The notes beneath the pieces were generated by a model. The model had not been told where the DNA came from. It saw only the letters and a list, made by a program, of their open reading frames with translations, and did not search any database. This document shows, in pieces, positions 33,774 to 45,831 of a stretch of DNA of 64,000 nucleotides. The DNA comes from Theobroma cacao. Its lineage: Eukaryota > Streptophyta > Magnoliopsida > Malvales > Malvaceae. Where the stretch lies: NCBI RefSeq assembly GCF_000208745.1, contig NC_030850.1, positions 34,988,041 to 35,052,040 on the forward strand, given 5' to 3'. How positions within the stretch are numbered: position 1 is the stretch's first letter; each line of letters begins with the position of its first letter. The translations under genes and the position numbers were made by a program.

Positions 33774-36700
33774 ATGGTGGCCTTCGGGAAGAAGTTGAAA
33801 GAATCACAAATTCAAGAATGGCAAGGGTATATGTATAGTTTATGTATTCTGACTGCTATTTGAGTTGGTTTTGGTGATTCCTTCAAGTATGCCTGAAATG
33901 TGTTTATTTTCAGGTATTATATTAACTATAAGTTCTTGAAGAAAAAAGTCAACCGATACGCTCAACAACTGGAGGTTGGAGCCCAAGATCACCGCTATGT
34001 TCTCAAGGACTTCTCAAGAATGCTAGACAGCCAGGTAAACTTAGCAATAGATGAATCTCATTCACATAACTAATGCAAAGACAGATCTGTTGCTGTTATT
34101 TTAGAGTATAAACACCATTTTCTTTCTGCTTGTCTTGGCAATTTTTAGATTGAAAAGATTGTATTGTTTCTGCTGGAACAACAAGGGCAACTAGCGAGCA
34201 GATTATCTGATCTTAGAGAACAGCATGACGAAATTTTGCAGCAGACAGATGGAGCAAAAATATCAGAGTTACAAGAAGCATACAGAAGAGTAGGACATGA
34301 TCTTTTAAGGCTTCTCTTTTTTGTTGAGATGAATGCTACTGGCTTGCGAAAGATTTTGAAGAAGTTTGATAAGCGCTTTGGCTACAGATTCACCAATTAC
34401 TATGTCAAAACCCGAGCAAATCATCCTTATTCTCAGCTGCGACAAGTGTTTAAACATGTGGTAATGCATCCGGTTTTAACATCAATCTTCTCTTTGTTCC
34501 TATTTTATTAAGATTTTAATATATTTTTATAGGAATTTCTTAGTTGCATTTTCTTTTCTTTGGCACATGACACGCAGATAACTATACAAGCATGAATCAG
34601 CTTCTATAGTCTCTTCATGTGAATCAAAGCTTTATCAGCTACTAGTTGAACATGCAGGGTATTGGGGCTGTTGTTGGGGCCATATCTCGCAATCTCGCAG
34701 ACCTGCAAGACCATCAAGGGAACTACGTATCAATATATGATCAGCCTGCTTTATCCCATCCGGTTTTTCCTCGGATCCTTTCCTTTCACTATCTATGCAG
34801 TGTTCATTACTCTCTTCTAATATTCAACTTGTAAAGTAGTGAAGTATATAGAAGCTCACAATGCATCACCACATAAGAATCTCCATTTTCTTGGTAAACA
34901 ATCTACATATAAATGAAGCATGTAATTTTTAACTGATATTTTAGAATGGCTGCAGCTGCATATGTACTTAAACGGATCATGAATTACTTGATTTTATATT
35001 TGATCAATGCTAAGAAATATAAACCAGATCAATATTTCAACTCTATTAAAAATTTAATTGCATCAGGGCCATTCATGAGCTGATAGTACTTCATTCAGCA
35101 ACTTGATGATATATTCTTTTCAGTGATAGAGACTCAACAGTCAAATGCTTCTCCATAACTTCTTAAACAGAACTGTGGATTTTGGAACTAGAAGCTAAAT
35201 TAGAAAGAAAAGACTTCCACTTAACTTGTCTTAGATTACGTATCTGACTGGAAACTAGAAAAAATTATCTCTCTTTGATCATTTAATGACCCTTATTCAG
35301 AAATGACGTAATTGAAATTCCAGGGCCTAGTTGGGTGTAAAGTTGTTTAACTTTGGTGCTAGACATGAGTTTCTTATGGCATATAATGTCAACTTCGTCT
35401 AAGCAGTGTATTATTATAGCAAATTTTCTATTGTTTCACATAGTATTTCTGCATGCTGGCTTGTGCGCATCAACTGATAAGTAAAAGTGAAGACCTTAAA
35501 ACTTGCAGGATCCCGTGGTTCATTCTATAAAAGCAGCAGTAAACAGATTATCAAATTCAACAAACTTTCTCGAGTTTTTGGGGAAGCATGCATTTATTAT
35601 GCAAGATGATTTACCAACTCCATCTGAAGAAGATGTTGCGGAGGAGAGATATCATTTCATGTCACTTCTCTTGAATTTGGTAAACACGTTTCTATATATG
35701 GTCAACACATATATCATTGTCCCAACAGCAGATGACTACTCCCTTAGCCTTGGAGCTGCAGCAACTGTTTGTGGTGTTGTGATCGGGTCAATGGCTGTTG
35801 CACAAGTGTTCTCTTCAGTTTATTTTAGTGCATGGTCGAATAGATCATACTTGAGGCCACTTATTTTTAGCAGCGTTGTGCTTCTCATTGGAAACACCTT
35901 GTATGCTCTGGCTTATGATCTTAATTCAATAGCAGTTCTTCTGGTTGGTCGACTATTTTGTGGGTAAGTTGTCTAATCATTTCTCTGGTTTAATAATATA
36001 TCGGAGGCCTATCAGGAAAGAAGCTCATTTTGATAGTAGTACCACATTCCTCTTGTTCTTTTAAAATGATTCGTCTTCACTAATATTACTTTCTTAATGG
36101 AAAAGTTAATGCTGCTGATATTTCCAGGTTAGGTTCTGCAAGAGCTGTAAACAGGCGTTATATCAGTGATTGTGTGCCACATAAACTGCGGATGCAGGCA
36201 TCTGCAGGTTTTGTTAGTGCAAGTGCTCTTGGAATGGCATGTGGTCCAGCTCTCGCCTGCTTGTTTCAAACTGATTTTAAGGTTTACAAACTCACATTTA
36301 ATGAGGACACTTTACCCGGTTGGGTTATGGCTCTTTCCTGGCTTTTCTATTTACTGTGGCTGTGGATTTGCTTTAGAGAGCCTCCTCAGAAGATCAAGGA
36401 GAATATCTTGCCACAGGAAGCTCATTCTGGTTGGTCAACAAGATTGAATCTCATACATTTTGCATTTACTGTTCTTGTCTTAATTTTTCTAATTCATTTT
36501 ATACCGTATGAAAGTATTGATATTTTCTGCATCCCTAGTGGTCAATTTGTAGTTGTGAGAAACATTAGGGAACAAAATGATGTCCACTTGGACTCTGGCT
36601 CTTTCATTCTCTCAGATCTTTTTGTATGACTCAGTAGGCATTTCTGGTTCCAAGATTTGCTATTTCATAAAAACTCCACATTGTCTCTTATATTTGCAAG

Positions 36701-38221
36701 TCCATCATTGAACAATAATACAATATCATTCCAAAATTTATTCAAGGAAACTTTGTCTGTTTTAGGATCATCAGTGAATTACGCTGTAGAGAATGGTTAC
36801 ACGCAGCCACTGCTTTTGAACATGGAAGCCAAGCAACAAGGTCAAAATGAAGACGAAGAATATGATGATGGCGAGGAAGATTCTTGTGAGAAAGCTCCCA
36901 AACCTGTCACTTCAATTGTCTCGGCATACCGGTTACTCACACCATCTGTAAAGGTATAAAGTTGATTCTTCATTCTCAATTTATCTTTCATCAACTTCAA
37001 TTCTCTGAGCTGACTTTGAAATGGTCCTTCTTACTGAAATTGTTCTATTGTTTATCAGGTTCAACTATTTGTTTATTTTATGCTTAAATATGCAATGGAG
37101 ATATTGCTTGCTGAAGCAAGTGTCATCACTGCATATTACTTTATATGGTCAACCAGCAGTGTGGCGATCTTTCTTGCATGTCTTGGGCTAACAGTACTTC
37201 CAGTAAACATTGTTGTTGGAACCTACATCAGCAACATGTTTGAAGAAAGGTGAGTTCACAGATGAAAACAAGCATGATAATTCCAGCTTTAGGTGCAACA
37301 GTTTTTCAAATGGTCTTAGTTTCAGTTACATTTAGAAACAGTATTCCAAAGTTGTCATCAGGCTTAATCGGAGCATAATGGTCAAAAGGAAAATATATTG
37401 TCCAAGATATTTCTATTTCTGTCAATTTCAAGTAACAAGAGCAAGAGCATAATCGGTTCAGCTGATAGACTGATCCAGTAAGCTCTGAGCCTCTTATAAT
37501 CAAGTTATTCTCTAATGCATAGTGTAGTGAGTGATTATATTAGGATATTTTCTGCCACTGATTTGTTCACATCTATTCCCAGATGACATGCATCTTATTT
37601 AACCTGATTGCAGGCAAGTTCTGCTTGCATCTGAAATCATGGTTTTGATTGGCATACTCCTAAGCTTCCATATCGGCATCCCTTACTCTGTGCCTCAGTA
37701 TGTCGGCTCTGCACTAATCACTTTTGTATCTGCTGAAGTCCTTGAAGGTACTTTCTGTGGTTACTTTGTGTGAACAAAACATTGCACTATCTATGTAGGC
37801 AAGGATGACTCTTGTTCTTTCTGCTGACATTTGAAACCTTTTAAATCCTGCTATAGAAAATTTGACATGGCATTCTATATTAGAAGGCCAAACTGTAACA
37901 CATAGTACTAGTGTTTACTATTAAGGCTGTAGTTTTTGCTTCCTAACTGTAATTCTTGGATTCCCTTCAATGATCAATCCAGGTGTGAACTTGTCGCTCC
38001 TCTCCCGGGTCATGTCATCAAGGCTTTCTCGTGGAACTTACAATGGAGGGCTGCTTTCAACAGAAGCCGGAACCCTTGCCCGAGTAATTGCAGATGGTAC
38101 AATAACACTATCTGGCTACTTGGGCGTGAGTAGGCTCTTGAACACTACCTTAGTTCCTTCACTATTCATCTGTATCTCCTCTATTATTGCCACCTGCTTC
38201 ACCTACAACTCTCTTTACTAA
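33774..38221 (+). CDS. SPX-MFS vacuolar phosphate transporter (PHT5/VPT family)
   Basis: Tonoplast phosphate importer with an N-terminal SPX inositol-pyrophosphate sensor and a major-facilitator domain. Exons 33774-33826, 33914-34034, 34149-34460, 34658-34762, 35509-35963, 36128-36429, 36766-36953, 37059-37249, 37614-37747 and 37983-38221 join to 699 residues, the usual length. The SPX part (about 1-160) starts [20 protein letters not shown] and has its basic ligand surface in [12 protein letters not shown] and [13 protein letters not shown]. The MFS part starts near residue 245 and contains [40 protein letters not shown] and [19 protein letters not shown]. An acidic loop, [15 protein letters not shown], separates the two halves. 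Which PHT5 member it corresponds to is not settled. An EXS-family gene lies about 7 kb upstream. Confidence 0.95.
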
Positions 38222-39116
38222 CACCCTCTTGTAAGCAAAAATTTTGTGAAGTAGCAGTTCCACAGATAAACTCATGCTCTAATCAATTACCAAGTATAAT
38301 TAGATACAATTTCTCGAGCTTCTAATCATTGCTGATGCAAAACATTCAAAGCGATCAGTGGCCGTTATTATTGATTCCCATCTTTCCAGCTTATCTGCAT
38401 CACCCGAAGCAGTTGATCACCTGATATAGCACAAACAATATGAAAAACTGTCATAGCCTAAGATTTACACAAGATTTAGATCTTATAGATATTGAGCTGC
38501 TGCCTAACACGAGCAGCATAAACTCCTCCTCTACGTCCCGAAGTGTGGTTTTGTTGGATAAATAAGCTTTGAGTAAACAATATGAGGTTTCCTCCAACAA
38601 AATGCAGAAGGCAAAATAAAAGAAGACTTGGTACTGAACTAAACATCGACAGGGAATAGGAGGAATAGCACTGTTACTCAAGAGGATTGTTCCAAAGGAC
38701 TGTTGATGAATATTGGAATACCAAAATAATTGTATGTTTATTTTAAAAAGCCTAATATAACATATAATTTAATTCAATAATTTGAATATTGGAACACCCG
38801 AAGTACAGGGTTTCTTTTAATATACCACATATATATATATATATATATATTTATTTATTTAAAGGAGCAAAATTTTAGGATAAAATATATATTGATAGTG
38901 TAATAAATAAAACTCTGGAATGCGCACGTCATACGCCCCTAGGACAAAACCTGGTGTGACTTTACTTCATGAGTTCAATTCGTACGTTTATCTAAACGCG
39001 AATTAGATTCAGCTCCCCAGTTTTTTTCTAGAATAGAAATCCTGACAAATTTTCTGGGTTCGTCCAATTCCATTCCTCGGTGACGCAATAGAGGAAGAAA
39101 AGGTTTTGTTGAAAAG
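38222..39116. other. Intergenic; SPX-MFS 3' flank and GET3 promoter
   Basis: Contains an (AT)n microsatellite at 38829-38850 followed by TTTATTTATTT. The last 150 bases are the GET3 leader. No gene seen. Confidence 0.5.
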
Positions 39117-42100
39117 ATGGCAGACAATCTGGATTTACCAGAGGCAACTGTTCAGAACATACTGGACCAAGAGAGCCTGAAGTGGGTTTTTGTTGGTGGC
39201 AAAGGAGGGGTGGGTAAGACCACTAGTAGCTCGATTCTTTCGATCCTCTTGTCTCGGGTCCGACCCTCTGTCTTGATTATATCCACGGATCCTGCTCATA
39301 ATCTCAGCGATGCCTTTCAACAAAGGTTCACAAAGACTCCTACTTTGGTTAATGGCTTCAGCAATTTATATGCCATGGTACCCTTTTTGATATTTTCTAG
39401 CCTTTGTATTTGATTTTCGTTTCTGGGTATTCAGGGATTTGGCTTATGGTTGTCTTGTGAGATTTGCATGGGGTGTTTTGGTTGTAATTTTGGGTCTTTT
39501 TGGAATAAATTAGGCAATGCTCAGTCATGTTTTGTTTTTTGATTGTTGATTTGTGGATAATTTGATATTCTTTCATGAAGTTGCAAATGCCCAGTCCCTA
39601 AATTCTCTATTTTCAACTTGTTTCCATCTGAAAGGAGGAACAATTATGTGAATATGATTTCATTGTAATTTAGTAATGGATCCATCCCCGTTTATTGCGT
39701 AGTTTCTGCATTAAGGATTAGTTCTTTGTTAGAACTTTTACAAGATGATGTGTGGTGATTGTTTCATTTCTCAAAATTTTATTCAACTCCTTTCTACATT
39801 TGATGCATAATAGGAGGTGGATCCTACTGTCGAAAATGAAGATGTGGGTGGGCCTGATGGAATGGATAGTTTATTTTCTGATTTGGCAAATGCAATTCCA
39901 GGAATTGATGAGGCAATGAGCTTTGCAGAGATGCTTAAGTAAGAATACTGTTCTTTTTTCTTTGATACTTCGATTAGGATGAATCATCTGGATGCGTTAA
40001 GTGGCTATTGCTTCTTTGCAGTTTATATATATATATATATATGTATATATATTGGAATAAGTTAAGAGTTACTATGTTTTATTGAAAGCTTTTAACTTTC
40101 TCTATTAGTATCTTTATGATTTTCAACCAAAAGCCTTAAAACAGGGCATGGATTAAGAAAGATTACTGTTCAGCTGTGCTGATTGTGGGCATTTTCTAGA
40201 TTTTACTTTCGAAAGTTTTAATTCACATGCTATGGCCTAGGGTCTACTATAATGATTAAATCGAAGACTTAGCTTTCAGTGTGCATGTTCATGTTTTGTT
40301 CTATTTTGTTTCACACTTTTCAATGGTTGATAATGCTAGGATATTTGAAAAATATCCTTAGTTTTTGAAATGTTTAAGATAAATTATGATGGATAGCTTC
40401 TCTCTAAACTATTTCTTGCATGCTCTTCGCCACCTTTTACTTGTGTTTTCTCAGCTCCCATTGATATGTTGTTGTCTGAATGTAATGCATTCTTGCAGAT
40501 TGGTGCAAACAATGGATTATTCTTGCATTGTATTTGACACTGCCCCAACCGGCCATACACTTCGACTTTTACAATTTCCGGCTACCTTAGAGAAGGGACT
40601 TGCAAAAATGATGTCATTGAAAAGCAAATTCGGTGGTTTGTTGAGTCAGGTATGACTTTATGTTTTAGTATGTCTTATCACCAGAAATTGCTAATCCAGT
40701 CTTCAAGAATTTTGTCAACAATGGGCCTGTTGTTAGTAAAATTTTGTTTTAACCTTTTTGTTATTTCCATTAAAACTACTATTCTTTCTTGAATGTCTTA
40801 TTTCAAGTGATCAATTCTTGCAATAATGTCTCATAAGTTTGTCTTCAATACCATTTTAAAGGTTATAGCTCAAATGTCCGCTCACAGGATTTATCAATTG
40901 TTATTATTTCCTAATTGGTTTTCCTTATATATAAATCATAGAGTTTGAAACTCATCATTGCAGATGACACGTCTCTTTGGGGTTGATGATGAATTTGGGG
41001 AGGATGCAATTTTGGGGAGGCTTGAAGGCATGAAGGATGTGATTGAACAAGTTAATAAGCAGTTCAAAGACCCAGTAAGTTATACCATTCTCAAATTTTT
41101 TTTTTTCCAAACATATTGTTTTTAGTTTTCCTTCTTCATTGGTTAATATATGAAATTGAACTGCATATTTGACAACAATCTGCTTGGTAGCCATCAGAGG
41201 CTGTACTTGCACTAAGCTTGGATTTTTTATTTTAGCATATTAAGAGCTTTTATAAATAATATAATGGTTGCCATGCTTTTTGACTAGTGAAGTAGAGTCT
41301 TTCCTTTAGCAGAGTAAGTTTGGCCTTCCATGATATGCCACAAATTCAAGGCTTTGTTATTCATGATAAGTTAATCTAACGTGATGATATTCTTTCTTTT
41401 GAAAATGGAGAGAAGGAAGGAAAAAAGCTGCTGCTATGTGTGGAGATTCACTTGATTCAATCTCCTGCTTAGTTTTCACTCTTCATGATATAGAGGAAGT
41501 GACAGATATACCTCTAAATTTACAATTGTTAAAGCACTAAAACTTGTGAAGTGTGTTGGAGGCATTTTTTTACTTTTCGATTTCAAGTTGGAAGTCTTAT
41601 GCAACTTACTGAAACTTTTACCATCTGGCTTTTGTTCCATTCCGATTGAAGTTTCTCGAGCTGCCCATGCTTTTTGTATGATGCACTTTCCTTTTGGCAG
41701 GACTTGACAACCTTTGTCTGCGTTTGCATTCCAGAGTTCCTCTCTCTGTATGAAACAGAGAGACTGGTACAGGAACTCACCAAGTTTGAGATAGATACAC
41801 ACAATATTATCATTAACCAAGTAATTTTTGATGAAGAAGGTATGCTTACTTCCACTATATCTATCATTTTTCTTTCTCCCCCAAAGAATTGTTGCTTAAA
41901 GAAAAAGCTTACCATCAATTGGCCTGTGTTGTAATTTAAGATGTTGAATCCAAGTTACTGAAAGCAAGAATGCGGATGCAACAAAAGTACCTTGATCAGT
42001 TTTACATGTTATATGATGACTTTCACATCACTAAGCTGCCACTGCTGCCAGAAGAGGTGACTGATTGTCATTATTGTTTTTTCCCTTGCCTCTTGTTTCT

Positions 42101-42421
42101 CTAAGAATCATTTCTGCATTTCAAGAATATAATCCTTGAGCATGAAACTGATTGCCAAATCTGAATTTTGTATCTAGACATATATTGCCAAGCATTTTCA
42201 TTCAATAGTCGAGGCTCTTGATCATCCTTGTATGGCTATAACAGGTTACTGGGGTTGAAGCTCTGAAAGCATTTTCACGTCATTTTCTTTCACCGTATCA
42301 ACCTTCTCGCACTATAGAAACAGTAGAAGAACTAGAGCAAAGAGTATCCACTTTAAAGCAACAATTGTCAGATGCTGAAGCAGAACTTGAGAAACTCCGA
42401 AAAGGAAAACAGAAGGTCTGA
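39117..42421 (+). CDS. GET3A: GET3/ASNA1 ATPase for tail-anchored protein insertion
   Basis: Cytosolic homodimeric ATPase that carries tail-anchored proteins to the ER GET1/GET2 receptor. Exons 39117-39377, 39814-39938, 40499-40649, 40964-41074, 41701-41839, 41941-42056 and 42245-42421 join to 359 residues. The deviant Walker A is GKGGVGKTT (28-36). [12 protein letters not shown] is switch I and [16 protein letters not shown] is switch II. The client-binding middle contains [18 protein letters not shown]. No chloroplast transit peptide is present, which supports the cytosolic GET3a form. The CxxC zinc pair that bridges animal and yeast dimers is missing; the region reads [19 protein letters not shown]-terminal heptad-like stretch ([15 protein letters not shown]) may form a coiled coil. 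Confidence 0.95.
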
Positions 42422-43400
42422 TTGCTGTCCATGACTTCATATGGCCCTTTTCCTCTTGGCTATTCGGTCAGCCATGTGTGGCATCATCTCTCACTCGACC
42501 CAAAGGGAATTTAGCAGTCTATTTTGTTGCTGGATAATGTTGCATAGCATTATTTATTTTAGAAAAATTCTTTACGATACTTTTTTCATTTTTGGCAGAC
42601 CCTGTAATCTTCATTTTAACCTTGTGAGGGCATTCTTTTTTTATTATTATTTTAAGAATGGCACCACTATGCTTGACCATGGACGATTTTTGTTTATCAT
42701 AATAAATTCCTTTTGTCCATTCCCCCATGGTATGTCAGTCGGAAACAAATTTGATATGCCTACAAATAATAGGTTGGATACAGGGTTTTCTAAACTTTAT
42801 CTGCTGTAAATGAGTTCGTTTCCTTGGGAAGTGACTAGTGAGACAGAACACTATGCAGGAAAGCTTGTTCTTGTTGGCTTGGCTCCCTTGCGGGCCATCA
42901 GTGCAGAAGAAAGATCAACCATGGATAGAAAAAGAAGACAAATATCCCGGTGTAATAGTAGTGGGTACTGTAATATTCACAAAATTAAGTTCTCTTTTTA
43001 CCCTTTGCTTAAACATTTACAAAAATTAAATCCAACTATCAGAAATCAGAACTTTTCAGGGAGTGAGAGCACTTTATTTTGGGCAAGGTACCATCCATGA
43101 AGGTCATATTTTGTTTTAATACTATAATCCAAGGCACCTTATTTTGTTTTTTTTTTTAATAGAGAAGGGAAGAATAACATACAAAGAAAACTACAAGTAG
43201 CTAGAAGAAACATATATTAACTAGCAGAAATTAGTCCATTGCATAAAAATAAAAGAACATGAGACTTAAACACCAAAAATATCATTGCACTTTCATATAA
43301 TATCTTGAACGATGCAGTTCAGAGGCATTACAACTATGCCAAACTCTGATATCCTCTTCATCGCGATTGTTTATAAGATATAGTAACAATCATCTAGATA
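42422..43400. other. Convergent intergenic region between GET3 and URM1
   Basis: Probably the two 3' untranslated regions. An open frame at 42810-43100 (+) has no recognisable features and no supporting splice context. No other gene seen. Confidence 0.45.
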
Positions 43401-44279
43401 CTATCCACCATGCAATGTTGAAATAAAAACTACCACATCCTTCTCTTCCAAGGTTGTGTCAAGCTGACCAGTCAACTCCCAGTCACAATCATTTACTAGC
43501 ACAAGAACACCTGGTCTCCTGCACAAACCAATCCCTCAACCAGTTTAGCAGATTGCTATTAAAGTTAAGTCCTAATTGAATTTGTTGCTTCATTAAGAAA
43601 GAGTACTAAGATCCTTAGAAACTTACACAGACTCCCCTTTCATGAACATTTCAGGTCTCTCCTTGATCAAATCGGTACGAACCCAAGACAGTAAATATCT
43701 CATGGTTAACTGCGAAAGCCCAAAAACAAAAACAATACTCTAAGTCAGCTTACATAATAAAAACTCATCTAATAACCTGTTTACAACATCTTAAGTTTAG
43801 AAGAGGAAGAGGCTTACCTTATCTGCTCCTTTTGGGAGATCAACATTCACATTATGAACTTTAACAGATTCACATAACAGTTCTAAACCTCCACTGCCTC
43901 AAACAATGAATAACAGAAAGACATTAAAAGCAAGAACAAGCAGAACAGTTTTGGTAATATCCTCAAGAAAGAACTTCATTACATAAAACTGCAATACAGA
44001 TGAGGGGCAAAAGATGGAATTTTGAACCAATCCCAAGATTGTTCTTATATTTTGATACCCTTTTTTTTTAATTGTGGCAAAAACAAAGATTTAACTGTAG
44101 CAGAAGCAGCAAACTTTTTTGGTAAAAAAAAGCAAAATCAAAGCCTAAATAAGCACAGAAGATTCAATGAGATTACCAATCTTTACGCAGTTTCGATCAA
44201 TCCCAAAACTGATAATCAGTTTTGATTAAAGACAAGAAAGGAAGTAGAAAACTTACCCAAACTCAAGAGTCAATTGCAT
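43401..44279 (-). CDS. URM1: Ubiquitin-related modifier 1
   Basis: Sulfur-carrier and ubiquitin-like protein. Its C-terminal thiocarboxylate supplies sulfur for 2-thiolation of wobble uridine in cytosolic tRNA Lys/Glu/Gln, and it can also be conjugated to proteins. Exons 44279-44257, 43893-43818, 43709-43627 and 43518-43401 close in phase to 99 residues. It starts [20 protein letters not shown] and has the family blocks [20 protein letters not shown] and [17 protein letters not shown]. It ends in the functional Gly-Gly (STLHGG then stop), so no processing is needed. Exon 1 is only 23 bases, so single-ORF gene finders would miss the gene. It is convergent with GET3 and divergent from PEX16. 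Confidence 0.95.
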
Positions 44280-45831
44280 TCTGAACAAATTTCCGCAGAA
44301 ATTCAAAAACCCTAACTCGGGATTTTGCGGCATGGCCCTTGGTATAATTGTATTCAAGGAAGAATCAGTTTGCACGACGTCGTTTTCGAACACTGAAACT
44401 TTCGCATTCTTTGGGCCTGAATATTTTGGGCCTAGTAGTAAATAGGAACATATTTCGGCCCTTTTTATGGGCCCTCTTTTTCGTGGATTACGAAGAACTT
44501 TCTCTTAAAAAGGTAAAATTGAACAATTTCTTCATCAAAATACTTTTTTTTTTAAATTGTAAATAATTTATCACGTGGAACTCAAGATTCAGGTAACTTT
44601 TAAAAAATTAGAATACTGCATTGGTTGTGAGAAGATTCATACCCACCGTAAACATGTAGATATTTTCTTTGAAAATATCCCTTCTCTATACTTTATATGC
44701 TTTGACTTTCAAACAACAATAAAATCAAAGCAAGTACAAAACACATAGGTGCTACCAAATAAATAAAAATAAATATCCTTTCTGAATTAGTTATTAGTTC
44801 CTTACGACTATGTCCACGATATGATATCAAAATCGAGAAATCAATTGATAATAAGTGAAGAGATACGCTCCTCATCAAATGTGAATTTATTTTTTATTGT
44901 TATTTAAATATTTTTAAATTACAAATTTATCGTGTAATATGAATTATAAAATAATTCTTGAAAAGGTTAATGAATGGAGGTAGTAACATTACTCTTGTAT
45001 ACGAATATTTAATTTAAAATTGATTGATGACAATCAAAATTTTTTTTATTATATTTATATATTTAAAATATTTTCAATTTAAGTAGTCAAATTTTTTTAT
45101 CAGGACTTATAGGATAGTAAAGTTTAAACAATGACATTAACAAAGTACTTTTGTTTTTTTTTACAAAGATTAACAAAGGTACTTTGAAACACTTGTTGCT
45201 TTCTTACATCCACTTAATCATATGATGATGTTAGCTTGATTTTGTTAGCACTAGTTGTATTTATTTGGACAGGATGAGGAGGACATTGACGGGATTGATG
45301 ATTTTGCATGGTCAATAACGCATTGCCATTGGGGTGCACAAAACCGGTATCCTGTCCCTGGTTCTGTCTTTCTGAGTTTCTGTTTTAAGCTTTACGATTC
45401 CCTGCTGTCATCACCTCAAAAGCACTATCTCCGCCGCTAAAATTCGTTCATCTTCACATCACTTGGTTCGTCGAAACGGACAGATCGAAACCAGTGATCT
45501 AACATCATACCAATCAACGGTTGAGGATTAGAATCCCAATTTTAGTAGGTAAGAAAGAGGCACACCTCATAGCCCTCACCCTCCCTGATTCACTTTTTCG
45601 AGACACCCTTCCACCTCCGAGCTTCTCGTAAACGTTCTTCCATTTTCCTCTACAGAATCGAAGAATTCGGTTAAATTTCAAAACAGGGGTTCATTGATTT
45701 GGTATTTGCCAGTCTGGGTCGGTCCCAAAATTCCAAATTTGCCCAAGTTGAGCATGAACTGGCTTGGTAGTGGCTAAGCAGCTAGGGTTTGAATTCTTTG
45801 TTCTTGGTTTTTTTTATAAAGTTTGTAATCA
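44280..45831. other. Divergent promoter region between URM1 and PEX16
   Basis: The URM1 side (44300-44480) carries a telo-box and three TGGGCC sites. The middle, 44500-45240, is A/T-rich. An open frame at 45255-45440 has no recognised protein. The PEX16 leader (about 45560-45831) includes TAGGGTTT at 45783-45790, a telo-box read on the other strand. Confidence 0.5.
44307..44473 (-). promoter_or_regulatory. Telo-box plus three site II (TGGGCC) motifs at the URM1 promoter
   Basis: AAACCCTA lies at 44307-44314, about 30 bases from the URM1 start. TGGGCC occurs at 44412-44417, 44427-44432 and 44468-44473. Telo-box plus site II is a known plant arrangement in promoters of translation-related and cell-cycle genes, where site II is bound by class I TCP factors. 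Motif presence is direct; function is inferred. Confidence 0.55.

Noticed and set aside
42810..43100. 96-codon frame between GET3 and URM1
   Set aside because: No domain, no homologue recognised, and it lies where two 3' untranslated regions converge.
45255..45440. Frame with EEDIDGIDDFAW upstream of PEX16
   Set aside because: Acidic start looks protein-like, but the frame is short, isolated and not supported by splice signals.
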